A DNA stretch of 64,000 bases from Adiantum capillus-veneris (lineage: Eukaryota; Streptophyta; Polypodiopsida; Polypodiales; Pteridaceae), in contig CM043958.1 in assembly GCA_014529385.2 (NCBI GenBank), positions 119,469,018 to 119,533,017 on the forward strand, given 5' to 3'. Both the position numbers and the translations under genes were made by a program. Below are positions 21,709 to 30,135 of this stretch, in pieces. Position 1 is the first letter of the stretch; every line of letters starts with the position of its first letter. The notes beneath the pieces are model-generated. The model had not been told where the DNA came from. It ran no database searches and saw only the letters and a list, made by a program, of their open reading frames with translations.

Positions 21709-23491
21709 AAAACACATTGAAGTGTTTGAACAAGTATGTGATTCCTTAGGGGAACGCAACGAACTACATAAGTGCAATGCCTTAAGCTTGACATTAAGTG
21801 GGAAGGCTGGAGATTGGTATAGGACCCTAAGGGTGGACGAGAAAACAATCTACCCTACCCTTCGAAGGTTGTTTCTAAAGGAGTACATACGAGAAGGTGT
21901 GCTTTGGGGTGTAGCATCTCAGCTACAGAAGGCCGAACGTAAGGAAGGAGAGTCAGTAAGGGACTTCATTAGTCGTCTAAAGCACTTAAACTCTCGTTGC
22001 CTTGTAAATGAGCGCTTCAACAATAACCAACTGCTTGATCGATTCATTCGAGGGTTGAGGAATGAAGGAATCTATAATGGACTAGTGATTAGAGGTATCA
22101 CAACCTGGGAAGATGTCACTGCCAATGCAATCCAATTAGAGGACAACTTGATGATAGCAGGCATGAGGGTGTCTACTGACACGAGATCCACTAGCTCACA
22201 AGCCATTGAGTATGAACCCATGACTGCAAAGCCCATTGCCAATGAGCCAAAGGTATTTGAGACATTCTTGACAGACCTCACCAAGGCAATCCAAGAGTCT
22301 CTTAAGGATAATCGACCCCCTCAAAATAGTCACATGTATCCAAGAAGGGAGCAACAATGGTGTTCCATTTGCTTAGGTCCACATAGCACTAGTGAGTGCC
22401 CTATGTTTAGAGTAAAATTTAATGGAACTTGCAACGCATGTGGTAGGTATGGTCACCAAGCTAAGGATTGTTTAATGATCAAACGTATGATGGCAAATAG
22501 ACCACCTGTAGCCTGGACGGATGCGCCTCGAGCTCCTGTATTGTTGCATACTCCACCTGTTGAGCAACTACCGCAACACATGGTCCCTAGATCTCAAAAT
22601 GTTGTACAAGCTACACCGCTACCACCTCCTGTGCTAGGACCGCAGCCCCCACATCCAAGATTCGCCCCTATGAACCAAGTGGGTTGCGAGCCATCTAATG
22701 CTTATGCAGATGGCTGTGAGGAGGAAATAGACACTAGTATTGCCTACGGACTTGATACATTGGAAGAGTGTCCTATATACTACATGGAAGATTGTTGGGG
22801 ACAAGTCAAGCCGGTTTATCAAGCTGCTGCTCTCGCATCCAGAGGTCAAAATATCAACACCCAGGCTAGGAGGCCACCTCTTCAATGCTACGAGTGTGGT
22901 GGACCACATCGAGCAGCGGAGTGCCCTATTAGGCTGCAAAAGAATGCTGCACAGATGCAAGTGAATCAAGGGAGCACGTCTGCAATGCCAATACTCACAT
23001 GTAATCGTTGTGGCATAGATCACTTGATTGCCCAATGCCCCTATAACCCAAATGCGCCTAAAATCACACCCCTGAATTTGGTCGAAATTGCTAGTGTGAC
23101 GTCGCCAATACCACCCGTCGCACCCGCTTATGCGATTATACGGTCCATGCTTCAAGGGCCAGGCCATATCCTCGAAGAGAGAGATACCGCGTCAGTTATC
23201 CAAGCAAAGAAAAAGAAGACACGAAGGAAGAAGTCGCAGAATACGGAAAATTCAAAGCCAAGTTCCAAAACAAACATAGGAACAGGAGATGACCCCGTGT
23301 ATATGAATGACCTCGAGGATGATTCAGATTCAGTCGAGACAATGGAGACTAGAACCAATACCACAAAGGGAAAGACCGACAAAGAAAACCGTAACATGGA
23401 ACCAAATGAAAACCGAATAAGAGAAAACCATAAAGAGCCTCTGAAAACACCACAAGTGTTTCCAAATCCAAATCCAAGACCCCCAAGATAA
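21629..23491 (+). CDS. Gag polyprotein, retrotransposon gag domain and four zinc knuckles
   Basis: The gag capsid-like domain occupies about residues 18-175, with KFNGDEDARKHIEVFEQ, ALSLTLSGKAGDWYRTL, GESVRDFISRLKHLN and LLDRFIRGLRNE as in plant Ty3/gypsy Gag. It forms virus-like particles and binds the element RNA. Four zinc knuckles follow: C245 (CSICLGPHSTSEC), C268 (CNACGRYGHQAKDC), C420 (CYECGGPHRAAEC) and C458 (CNRCGIDHLIAQC). Only the second has canonical CX2CX4HX4C spacing; the others are CX2CX3HX4C. A basic, then Asn/Glu-rich tail ends at 23491. The first about 17 codons are out-of-frame reading before the 21682 frame break, so ATG 21629 is probably not a true start. Confidence 0.85.
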   Translation: MHLIESLEVRQCKLPNSRKFNGDEDARKHIEVFEQVCDSLGERNELHKCNALSLTLSGKAGDWYRTLRVDEKTIYPTLRRLFLKEYIREGVLWGVASQLQKAERKEGESVRDFISRLKHLNSRCLVNERFNNNQLLDRFIRGLRNEGIYNGLVIRGITTWEDVTANAIQLEDNLMIAGMRVSTDTRSTSSQAIEYEPMTAKPIANEPKVFETFLTDLTKAIQESLKDNRPPQNSHMYPRREQQWCSICLGPHSTSECPMFRVKFNGTCNACGRYGHQAKDCLMIKRMMANRPPVAWTDAPRAPVLLHTPPVEQLPQHMVPRSQNVVQATPLPPPVLGPQPPHPRFAPMNQVGCEPSNAYADGCEEEIDTSIAYGLDTLEECPIYYMEDCWGQVKPVYQAAALASRGQNINTQARRPPLQCYECGGPHRAAECPIRLQKNAAQMQVNQGSTSAMPILTCNRCGIDHLIAQCPYNPNAPKITPLNLVEIASVTSPIPPVAPAYAIIRSMLQGPGHILEERDTASVIQAKKKKTRRKKSQNTENSKPSSKTNIGTGDDPVYMNDLEDDSDSVETMETRTNTTKGKTDKENRNMEPNENRIRENHKEPLKTPQVFPNPNPRPPR

Positions 23492-23567
23492 ACCGCAGGG
23501 GCAAAAAGGGAAAAATCGTAAAAAGAAGATTGGGACGTACCCAAACCCTGTAGACGAGATTGAGCAG

Positions 23568-24734
23568 GTGAAACATCTAAGAGGTTTAGTGGAGGAGACT
23601 CAAAGGAAACTAGAACCAGAACCCATGCATATCAAAATTCATGACACAGTGTTTCCCACGCAAGTTCATCCACCCCACATGAACCATAGACCGTTAGCCA
23701 TATCTAGTATCATCCAAGAAGGGAGTGAGGAGAGGACATCAGAAAGTGAGCATACACCCTTCTTGTTGGAAAGGATGTTTAACGAAGGAATACCTGATCC
23801 CATTGAGGAATATGAGATTCCATCCTCACCAGTTCCTAGTCAAGGACCTACACCCTGCAAAACGCCAATGAATGTTGCCAAACTAGTGGACTTCATGTCT
23901 TCTGAGGTCCGAACCACGATCATAGCAAAGCTGTATGGAGATCCTGAGTTATTCCTTGCACTTCGAGCATTCCTTAACGGAGAGCTACGAACGGGATTAC
24001 CGCAGTTTGCGCAACCAAATAGGCCTGACTCGATTATGATTGATGAGGAAAATCATGTGCAATCATTTGACTTAGATGGACACGAGTCTGTGATCGAGGT
24101 ACCCATTAACGAATTAGGGCAGTATTTTGAAGGCGACGAGTCTAATGCGACCCTACCCATCACTACCAAGGGATTAACTATAAAGGGAATTCTTGATGGT
24201 GGTGCGGGAGTTAGCATCGTTACAAAAGATTGTTGGGAATCCATGGGAAAACCCCGCCTCAGTGTTACTAACATTGTGGTAAAGATGGCAAATGGTACCA
24301 TAGCCAAACCTATGGGGATGCTCAAGGATCTTAAGATCAAAGTTCTAGGACACAAGGTACGACATACGTTCATTGTAATGGATTTCTCTAAACACCTTAT
24401 GTCATATGAAATGATTTTAGGACGACCATTCATGAGGGAAGCACAAATGGTTCATGATTGGTCTAAAAATCATGTCTATTTGCAATTCCAAGACTCTGTC
24501 CTTAGAGTGGATTTGGTGACTGGTAAGGTACACCCCTTAGGGAGTAAAACCATTATTGATCATCGTTCTGACACCAAAGTTCACTCGGCCCCACTACAAT
24601 ATTGTTACACTTGTAAGAAGGATACAGACATTGGCCCAAGATTCTCCTTACATGGATGTGTTACCGGGTATGACGGAATCAGACAATGTGGATTGGGTCC
24701 ACCTAGCATCAACCATAGACACTTGGGGAAATAG
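23568..24734 (+). CDS. Retropepsin-like aspartic protease region
   Basis: An open frame whose first ATG is at 23625; the frame is also open upstream past 23490, overlapping the end of the Gag frame. The protease lies at about residues 195-320: TIKGILDGGAGVSIV carries the catalytic Asp210 in D-G-G-A form, followed by VKMANGTIAKPMG, then LKIKVLGHKVRHTFIVMD, and the second conserved block YEMILGRPFM. This is the Ty3/gypsy protease fold, which matures Gag. The D-G-G form occurs in several plant lineages. No reverse transcriptase follows, where Ty3/gypsy elements normally have one. It is probably translated as part of a Gag-Pro polyprotein. Confidence 0.82.
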   Translation: MKHLRGLVEETQRKLEPEPMHIKIHDTVFPTQVHPPHMNHRPLAISSIIQEGSEERTSESEHTPFLLERMFNEGIPDPIEEYEIPSSPVPSQGPTPCKTPMNVAKLVDFMSSEVRTTIIAKLYGDPELFLALRAFLNGELRTGLPQFAQPNRPDSIMIDEENHVQSFDLDGHESVIEVPINELGQYFEGDESNATLPITTKGLTIKGILDGGAGVSIVTKDCWESMGKPRLSVTNIVVKMANGTIAKPMGMLKDLKIKVLGHKVRHTFIVMDFSKHLMSYEMILGRPFMREAQMVHDWSKNHVYLQFQDSVLRVDLVTGKVHPLGSKTIIDHRSDTKVHSAPLQYCYTCKKDTDIGPRFSLHGCVTGYDGIRQCGLGPPSINHRHLGK

Positions 24735-25488
24735 GGGGACGACCTGGGTAACACCTGAGGGGGATGAAATTCCTATACCCTTAAATATGCTACAAGCGAT
24801 GCATATCGCTTCCGACAAGACTCATCCTAATGTAACGAAGAAAACATACAAGTGGGTCCCTAAAGATTCTTTAGTGACCATAGCTAGTGCTAAAAAACAG
24901 AAGCCTTGTAAGAAACGTACCACTCGCTCCAAGAAAAATAAGAAAATGTTGCGATGGATCCCTAAACGACTATTGGAATCCCAAGGCTACTATCAAGGAA
25001 ATGATCAAATCTGGGTGCCAAAACGTAGATTGTGCTCTTACCTGTCACCTGACCCAAGTGAGCCCAATCCCGTAGCTCCAAAACGAATCAATAATCATGG
25101 AAAGGAAAAAATCACAGAATGCTACACACCCGCTCCCGAGCTAGTTTGGGTACCAAAGAAAGAACGATTTGTTCCACCTAGCTCAGGAAGGGGGGAGTCC
25201 CATAAAGATTCTAGCTCCTCATGTAATACATCCATAGAGGTAAAAGCTTCTACACCGCCTCCATCTATAGTAGTGGACCTCCATGAAGCTACAAAAGAAT
25301 CCACACCTCCCAGTGTTCAAGAATCACCTGATGAACCACTTCAAGTTCGATCCTGGGAGAGTACCTTACCACCGTTGCAGCTTGACAAGGCACCTAGGGT
25401 AATAGAAAACTACTGGCAAAAATCCTCACCTATTACCAACTGGAACAATTGGTTTCAAAGGGTGACAAGCTCATTTCAAATGGTATGA
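24556..25488 (+). CDS. Unknown retroelement protein with four W-x-P-K motifs
   Basis: Open frame with first ATG at 24652, overlapping the protease frame by about 180 nt at +1. Four copies of W-[VI]-P-K occur at residues 100 (YKWVPKDSL), 134 (LRWIPKRLL), 153 (QIWVPKRRL) and 198 (LVWVPKKER) of the open frame. Lys/Arg-rich stretches lie between them (KKRTTRSKKNKK). The C-terminal third is Ser/Pro/Glu-rich. No domain is recognised, and polymerase or integrase residues are absent. Basic character suggests nucleic-acid binding, but this is inference. It occupies the place where reverse transcriptase should start. A relic with the same motif is at 13.56-13.65 kb. Confidence 0.6.
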   Translation: MIIVLTPKFTRPHYNIVTLVRRIQTLAQDSPYMDVLPGMTESDNVDWVHLASTIDTWGNRGTTWVTPEGDEIPIPLNMLQAMHIASDKTHPNVTKKTYKWVPKDSLVTIASAKKQKPCKKRTTRSKKNKKMLRWIPKRLLESQGYYQGNDQIWVPKRRLCSYLSPDPSEPNPVAPKRINNHGKEKITECYTPAPELVWVPKKERFVPPSSGRGESHKDSSSSCNTSIEVKASTPPPSIVVDLHEATKESTPPSVQESPDEPLQVRSWESTLPPLQLDKAPRVIENYWQKSSPITNWNNWFQRVTSSFQMV

Positions 25489-25495
25489 TCTACCC

Positions 25496-25509
25496 AAGGA
25501 AGGGGGGAG
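25496..25509 (+). other. Internal polypurine tract
   Basis: AAGGAAGGGGGGAG lies directly after the last ORF. It resembles the true tract at 27071-27083 (AGGAAGGGGGGCA) and may be a second plus-strand primer or a scar of an earlier structure. Confidence 0.5.
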
Positions 25510-27070
25510 TGTTTGTGGACATCCATCATTCACTTGTTTCCCTCTCAACCTTTTTCCCTGACCTCTTAATCTCCGATCTTAGGGAATGTACATATAAAGC
25601 TTTATACTCACAAAAAAAAAAAAAAGAGCAAGAGCAATTAGCAAACGAGTATGCACATTAAAGTCAAAACATTGACTCAGACCTATACATGTCACATCTG
25701 GTACAGTGAAACAGAAACCTATGCCATAAAACACCTTTGATCCTCATCACTTGAGTGATGGAGGGTAGGTAAGATTAGTACGATAGGAGTGTTTCTGTTT
25801 TAGAGTTGAGTGATTAGCAAAGTTCTCTTTTCCCACTAATGTGCCTCCTGGAGGTATTCCTTTTGTTTCATAGTGTGTACAAGAGCGTGTTGCTATTGAT
25901 AGGATTTGGACCTTCATGGAACCTTCAAATCAAGCGCGACCATCAACACAAACAGGTGTTTCTTGTCCATTAGCATTGCCTTTATCTTTTTTCATCTATG
26001 ATTGTCTGCTTTGATTGTGATTGGTAGCATAATATTCAGCGCATTGGTTAGTATCAAACATTTAATTCAATGTAGTGTTTTGTCATAGTCACTTGTTTAG
26101 GTGTAAAAATCAAGCAGTCCGACTAAGCTAGTTTGACCAAGCTAGGTATTAGAAATCTTCTCTTAATACCATGGGGAATGCCTTCCTAATAAACAATGGT
26201 TACTTAGGTTCTTAATCCGATTTAGGCAGCATTGTATGAAATGTACTAGGGCTTTCTAGTGGGCTTAACCCTATCGACCTTTAGCTTAAGTATTATAAAG
26301 GGAGTTTACTAATGTGATGAGCCTGGGGAGTGTAACAGTGTTATATGACCCCCCAAAGTTACAAAATTTAAATGCTGAAAATGAACAAGCAAAAAATCAA
26401 AGTGCCACAATGTAAAATTTTAAGCATGAAGAGAAATCCCTTCACTCACATGTATTGCCTATGGTACTAGAGCCCTAGAGGTTCCCAGTGTGGGCGCTTT
26501 TCCTTGAAAAGCAAAAAACCCAAGGCATACAAAATAAGCACCCACTTCATCATTGAATCAATGTGAAAAGACCTTGGGGGGTCAAAGAAAAAGTAATCAA
26601 TCAGACGATGATTTCATGAGAAATTCCTTTTATGGTAGCTTAACTACAAAGTCTTCTAGATATAGCCTCTAGTCAGCCCTCGAACATGAATACTTGGCTC
26701 TCGCGATTAAACAACTTAATTGACCACAGAAAATTAAGAAGCTTACCCATGGTATTAATATTCGATCTCTAGTGCTTTTCGACCGTCAAATTAGCGACCC
26801 CAGACTTGTTTAATTTTTTGCCTTTACATCTGTTTATGCATTTGATTACATTGCAATTTAATGTTCATTGCTAACAAATTGTTTGAAATTCTTTGACCAA
26901 TCAATTTGTCTACCTAAAACTGCATATGCTTTTTAAGAGAATGCCATTACTGTGCCAATGTTGTTTGATTTTGCAGTGACTGAAGAAGGCTAAGGACATT
27001 CATCTCAAATGCTCTTCCACCTCGACGAACCAGCTTCAACTCAATAGCTTCCGAGGACGGAATCTACATC
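25510..27070 (+). other. Long non-coding 3' region of the nested element
   Basis: About 1.56 kb has no coding region and no polymerase remnants. Long non-coding 3' spacers are known in several plant Ty3/gypsy lineages. An A run lies at 25610-25624. Confidence 0.6.
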
Positions 27071-27083
27071 AGGAAGGGGGGCA
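27071..27083 (+). other. Polypurine tract of the nested element
   Basis: AGGAAGGGGGGCA lies immediately before the 3' LTR, the standard plus-strand priming site. Confidence 0.85.
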
Positions 27084-27658
27084 TGTTAACCCTCACGGCA
27101 CACGGACACCCCGTCACCTACGACGGACGTGTATTATGTATTCGATAGAGTCAGGTACCGGGCTTGTCGGACCAATAGGGAAAGGTAGAGTGATCGCCGA
27201 TGAGAGGCGCACTTTAACTTGGACATTCAAGGGATTAGTTGGTTAAGCATGGGCGCCCAAGTGTGAATGGGGTGAGCTCCTATAAAAGCCAACTAAACCT
27301 AATTTTTACTCATTCTCTCATTTGTGCAATTGAAGAGTGCTCTTGCTCCATCTCCATCTTCTTCTTCTTCACCTCCTTGTGTGTGTGTGAGTGAGAGAGA
27401 GAGAGAGGGAGAGTGTGTGTGCGATCGAGCATTACGAAGGCACGACGGCGGCGAAGCGGTTGAGCGCGGCACGACTGCAGTTTCTTCTTCATCGCGGCGA
27501 GGAATCCACCACGAAGGCGAGCGTAGAGCGGTGAGTGACACACCCTTTGTTTTCTTGAGCTTGCTAGTTTAGGCTTGTTGTGTGCTTGGAGCCGTTTGTG
27601 GCTCGCACACGGTGTATTGGCAAGTCCCTTGCTTCGACAGTGCGGCAAGGAGCGCACA
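27084..27658 (+). repeat. 3' LTR of the nested element
   Basis: Same length as the 5' LTR, with about six substitutions. It is followed by the AATAT target duplication. Confidence 0.95.
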
Positions 27659-28610
27659 AATATCTCTTTTCATGTTTGGCCAATAAACCCCTAACCATGT
27701 AAGTCTTTTCAAGGTTTGGTCGACTAAAAATGGATCCCAACTTACCATTCTATGAGCTTGATTCATGTAGTTAGTATGTTTCTTTGCATTGATGCACAAA
27801 AGTAGGATTCTAATACTTTGGTATAGTCTTCTTGCTAACAATTGATACGTAGCCGATTGCTCAATCAATTGTGGTGTTATAGGAGGGGGCATTTTTTAAT
27901 CTACTTGTGCTATCATCATTAGGTAGTTAAATCTTATGACCATCTAGGAATCATCTCAACTAAGAACATATATGCAACTAGCAAATCATCATCAACTCCC
28001 TTAGGAGATTTCCTTGAGGTGGTCCTTGATAAGTGATTAACTCTCTGATGTGTGGTGCCGTTTCAAACAACTATCATAAAGCCAAACTCCAATAAGATGA
28101 TAAACCATCGTACAATTCGTTCAATATTACATGGTTTTTTTACAAGACAAAGTAGTTCTTTTTGGTCTACAAAGAAGACAAACGTATTTTCCAATAAGTA
28201 ATGCTTAAAATTTTTGACGACATAAACCATTCCAAGTCGTTCTCTCTCTATTGTGGTGTAATTATTTTCTATCATGTTCAATTGCCTGCTATCATATAAG
28301 ATGAGAAAATCCATGGTTCCCTCTCCTAATTGTGCCAATATGATACCATTAGCAAAATTTGATCAACATACACATTAAAACTAGTCCAATCTAGAGTCTT
28401 CAAGATAGGTGCTAAAGACAAAGCTTGCTTGAGTTTGAAATGACTCTTTGCGTTCATCAGTCCATACAAATTGAGAAATAAGGTCATAAATGAGTTTAGC
28501 TATTACAGCATACATGTAGATAAATCTTCCACAATCTCCCATGAATGCAACCAGGAATAGTAGAAGATCATACCAACGTAACCAAAACGGCCCGAACAAG
28601 GGAGGCAACC
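27659..28610 (-). mobile_element. Ty3/gypsy element, RNase H half (minus strand; right of the nested insertion)
   Basis: Read on the minus strand from 28610: the reverse transcriptase/RNase H connection (FMGDCGRFIYMYAVIAK, then LISQFVWTDERKESF), then RNase H-type text (NYTTIERERLGMVYVVKNFKHYLL, 28063-28338). An integrase zinc-binding segment follows (QTLKRLTWLGVYWPNMKRD, about 27664-27760). The frame continues in the 17480-19018 segment across the nested insertion. The reverse transcriptase proper is missing beyond 28610, where a tandem duplication starts. Frames are broken, so this element is inactive. Confidence 0.8.
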
Positions 28611-28755
28611 CCGTACAGCATAAGAACTATTACAGCATACATATAGATAAATCTTCCACAATGAATGCAACCAGGAATAGTAGAAGATCATACCAACGTA
28701 ACCAAAACGGCCCGAACAGGGGAGGCAACCCCGTTCAGCATAAGAAGAAGCCTAA
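28501..28755. repeat. 127-bp tandem duplication at the end of the old gypsy element
   Basis: Units start at 28501 and 28628 (TATTACAGCATACAT). Both include GAATGCAACCAGGAATAGTA and CCAAAACGGCCCGAACA. The first carries a 7-bp insertion. Confidence 0.9.
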
Positions 28756-29094
28756 CGTACCAATCCGATGCAAAATAACATACGCATATGGGCGGAGCCA
28801 AGTCTTCATCACCATCCAAGAAGAGGCCGAGGAGGAAGAGAGTGCCACCATGGAGCCTTCTGCCACCACCAGAATCCACCATGCTCCCCACCGCCAAGGA
28901 ACAAAAACAGGCACCCAAACAACAGGCAAACCACCATCACATCCATCGAACCAGGATCAAGGGGATTCAGGCTGTTAAGGGGAACCGCGTACGAAAAGTA
29001 TCTGCTTGCCTCCACAAAGCTCCCGAGGCCTGCTACCAACCAGGGAAGCTCACAAGCAAGAGACCAGCTTGAACCGACCACCTAATGCCCTCCA
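28756..29094. other. Intergenic DNA, nothing recognised
   Basis: Pro/His/Gln-rich open frames are present on both strands without a recognisable motif. GC content is somewhat higher than in the flanks. Confidence 0.35.
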
Positions 29095-29200
29095 AAGGGA
29101 GGAGGGACAAGTAGTCTCTCCATGTATCCAAAAATGTGCAAACGTCGAAGCCATAGAAGGAGGAAAGCTCATCCACGTTCAAGGATATCAATCAACAAAT
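29095..29200 (+). pseudogene. Possible PPR-protein fragment
   Basis: The plus frame reads VVSPCIQKCANVEAIEGGKLIHVQGY, which resembles the L-type motif of plant PLS-class pentatricopeptide-repeat proteins (pattern C-A-N-x-x-A-[IL]-E-x-G-K-x-[IV]-H). Only about one repeat is present and the flanks do not continue the pattern, so at best it is a captured or decayed fragment. Similarity is judged by eye only. Confidence 0.35.
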
Positions 29201-29514
29201 AGAACATCATTTTATTTTATTTTTGCAATACTCACGATAGTTAGTGGATGAGTTATATTAAACTAGCAAGGAATGTACCAATATCATCAAGCACGTTAGG
29301 TGCCTTGACGGATCATAACACACAAACAGAGCTACATTGTCCCTAATAGTTGAGAACTATTTAGATAATTACATTTTGGTGTCTCGTAGTGTCTGAATCC
29401 GATTAGTAGATTCCAATCTTCAAAGTACTTATGTTTTTCGATAGAGATGATCACTTCTCTACTTTCTTGAATAATCTTGTTGAAACTTGCCATCAAGTGA
29501 TCTTTCTCAAAGAT
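29200..29514. other. Intergenic DNA, nothing recognised
   Basis: AT-rich with no coding evidence. It shares TTCAAGGATATCAATCAACA (about 29178) with about 32576. Confidence 0.4.
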
Positions 29515-29915
29515 ATGCCAGTTCCCTGAAGTAGCAAAAGTGGATAAATTGTGTGCAAATTATCAAACAAAATATCATTTTAATCCCAAGGGCAAAATAC
29601 CAACGAAGGAGCAAAGGCATAAATACATTTCACAAAATAATCACTAAATTTCTATAAGTTCTCTCATGAACGTTCTCATAACTAAAGCTGGAATATCTTT
29701 ATATTATTTCCTGCTCTTTTTTTGTGCAATGCATATCTTTATGTTTTAACAGAGATGGTACAACTATATATATAAATAAAAAAAGGATCAAAATACAACT
29801 TATCAATGACACCTTGCTTGAGAAATAAAAGTGCTAAAGCTTGAATGTATTTATGTTCCAAGAGAGATGGAGCAACAATTGGTACAAATCCCACGACCAA
29901 AATACAAATCCCACT
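29515..29915. repeat. Dispersed repeat, copy 1
   Basis: Diverged direct copy of 32555-32890. Shared blocks include AAATTTCTATAAGTTC / AAATTTCTATGAGTTC, TCAATGACACC(T/A)TGCTTGAGA and GATGGAGCAACAATTG. Copy 1 has extra AT-rich sequence. Non-coding. Confidence 0.7.
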
Positions 29916-30034
29916 TAAGACTTCACGCTATTGTTAAGAAGCTTTCCTCTTGTAATCCTCATTGATGTTCCTCAAGCCTTTAGGCTTCTTTTTTTGTAGC
30001 AAATCACGCATATCCCGTGCAAGGTGATACAAAT

Positions 30035-30135
30035 GTCCATGAGCACTACCAGGAGGGTCGCTTGGCCGCATTCGAACCCATGACACGGGCCATAGCAATC
30101 AAGTGCTCAACCAACCAACTAGCTCCTTGGAATGA
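30035..30135 (-). mobile_element. tRNA-derived SINE head (minus strand)
   Basis: The minus strand carries an A-box-like AGCTAGTTGGTTGGTTGAG (30107-30125) and, about 30 bp on, a B-box GGGTTCGAATGC (30068-30079): the two internal RNA polymerase III promoter boxes at tRNA-like spacing. The T-arm does not pair properly, so it is not a functional tRNA. The length of the SINE body is unclear. Confidence 0.5.

Larger units (their letters stand above)
19019..27658 (+). mobile_element. Young, complete non-autonomous LTR retrotransposon (TR-GAG/LARD-like), 8640 bp
   Basis: Two 575-bp LTRs (19019-19593 and 27084-27658) start TGTTAACC and end GCGCACA. By eye they differ at six positions, about 1%, mostly transitions. 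The 5-bp target duplication AATAT lies at 19014-19018 and 27659-27663. A tRNA-Asp-type primer site follows the 5' LTR and a purine tract precedes the 3' LTR. The interior encodes Gag with zinc knuckles, an aspartic protease and an unknown W-x-P-K protein, with frame breaks. No reverse transcriptase, RNase H or integrase motif is found in any frame. It must depend on enzymes from another element. It sits inside an older minus-strand Ty3/gypsy element. Confidence 0.92.

Noticed and set aside
20379-23576. Minus-strand frames of 70-177 codons opposite the Gag region
   Set aside because: They are shadows of the plus-strand Gag frames and carry no motif.
30035-30135. A functional tRNA gene on the minus strand
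   Set aside because: A- and B-boxes are present, but T-arm and acceptor pairing cannot be made. A SINE head fits better.
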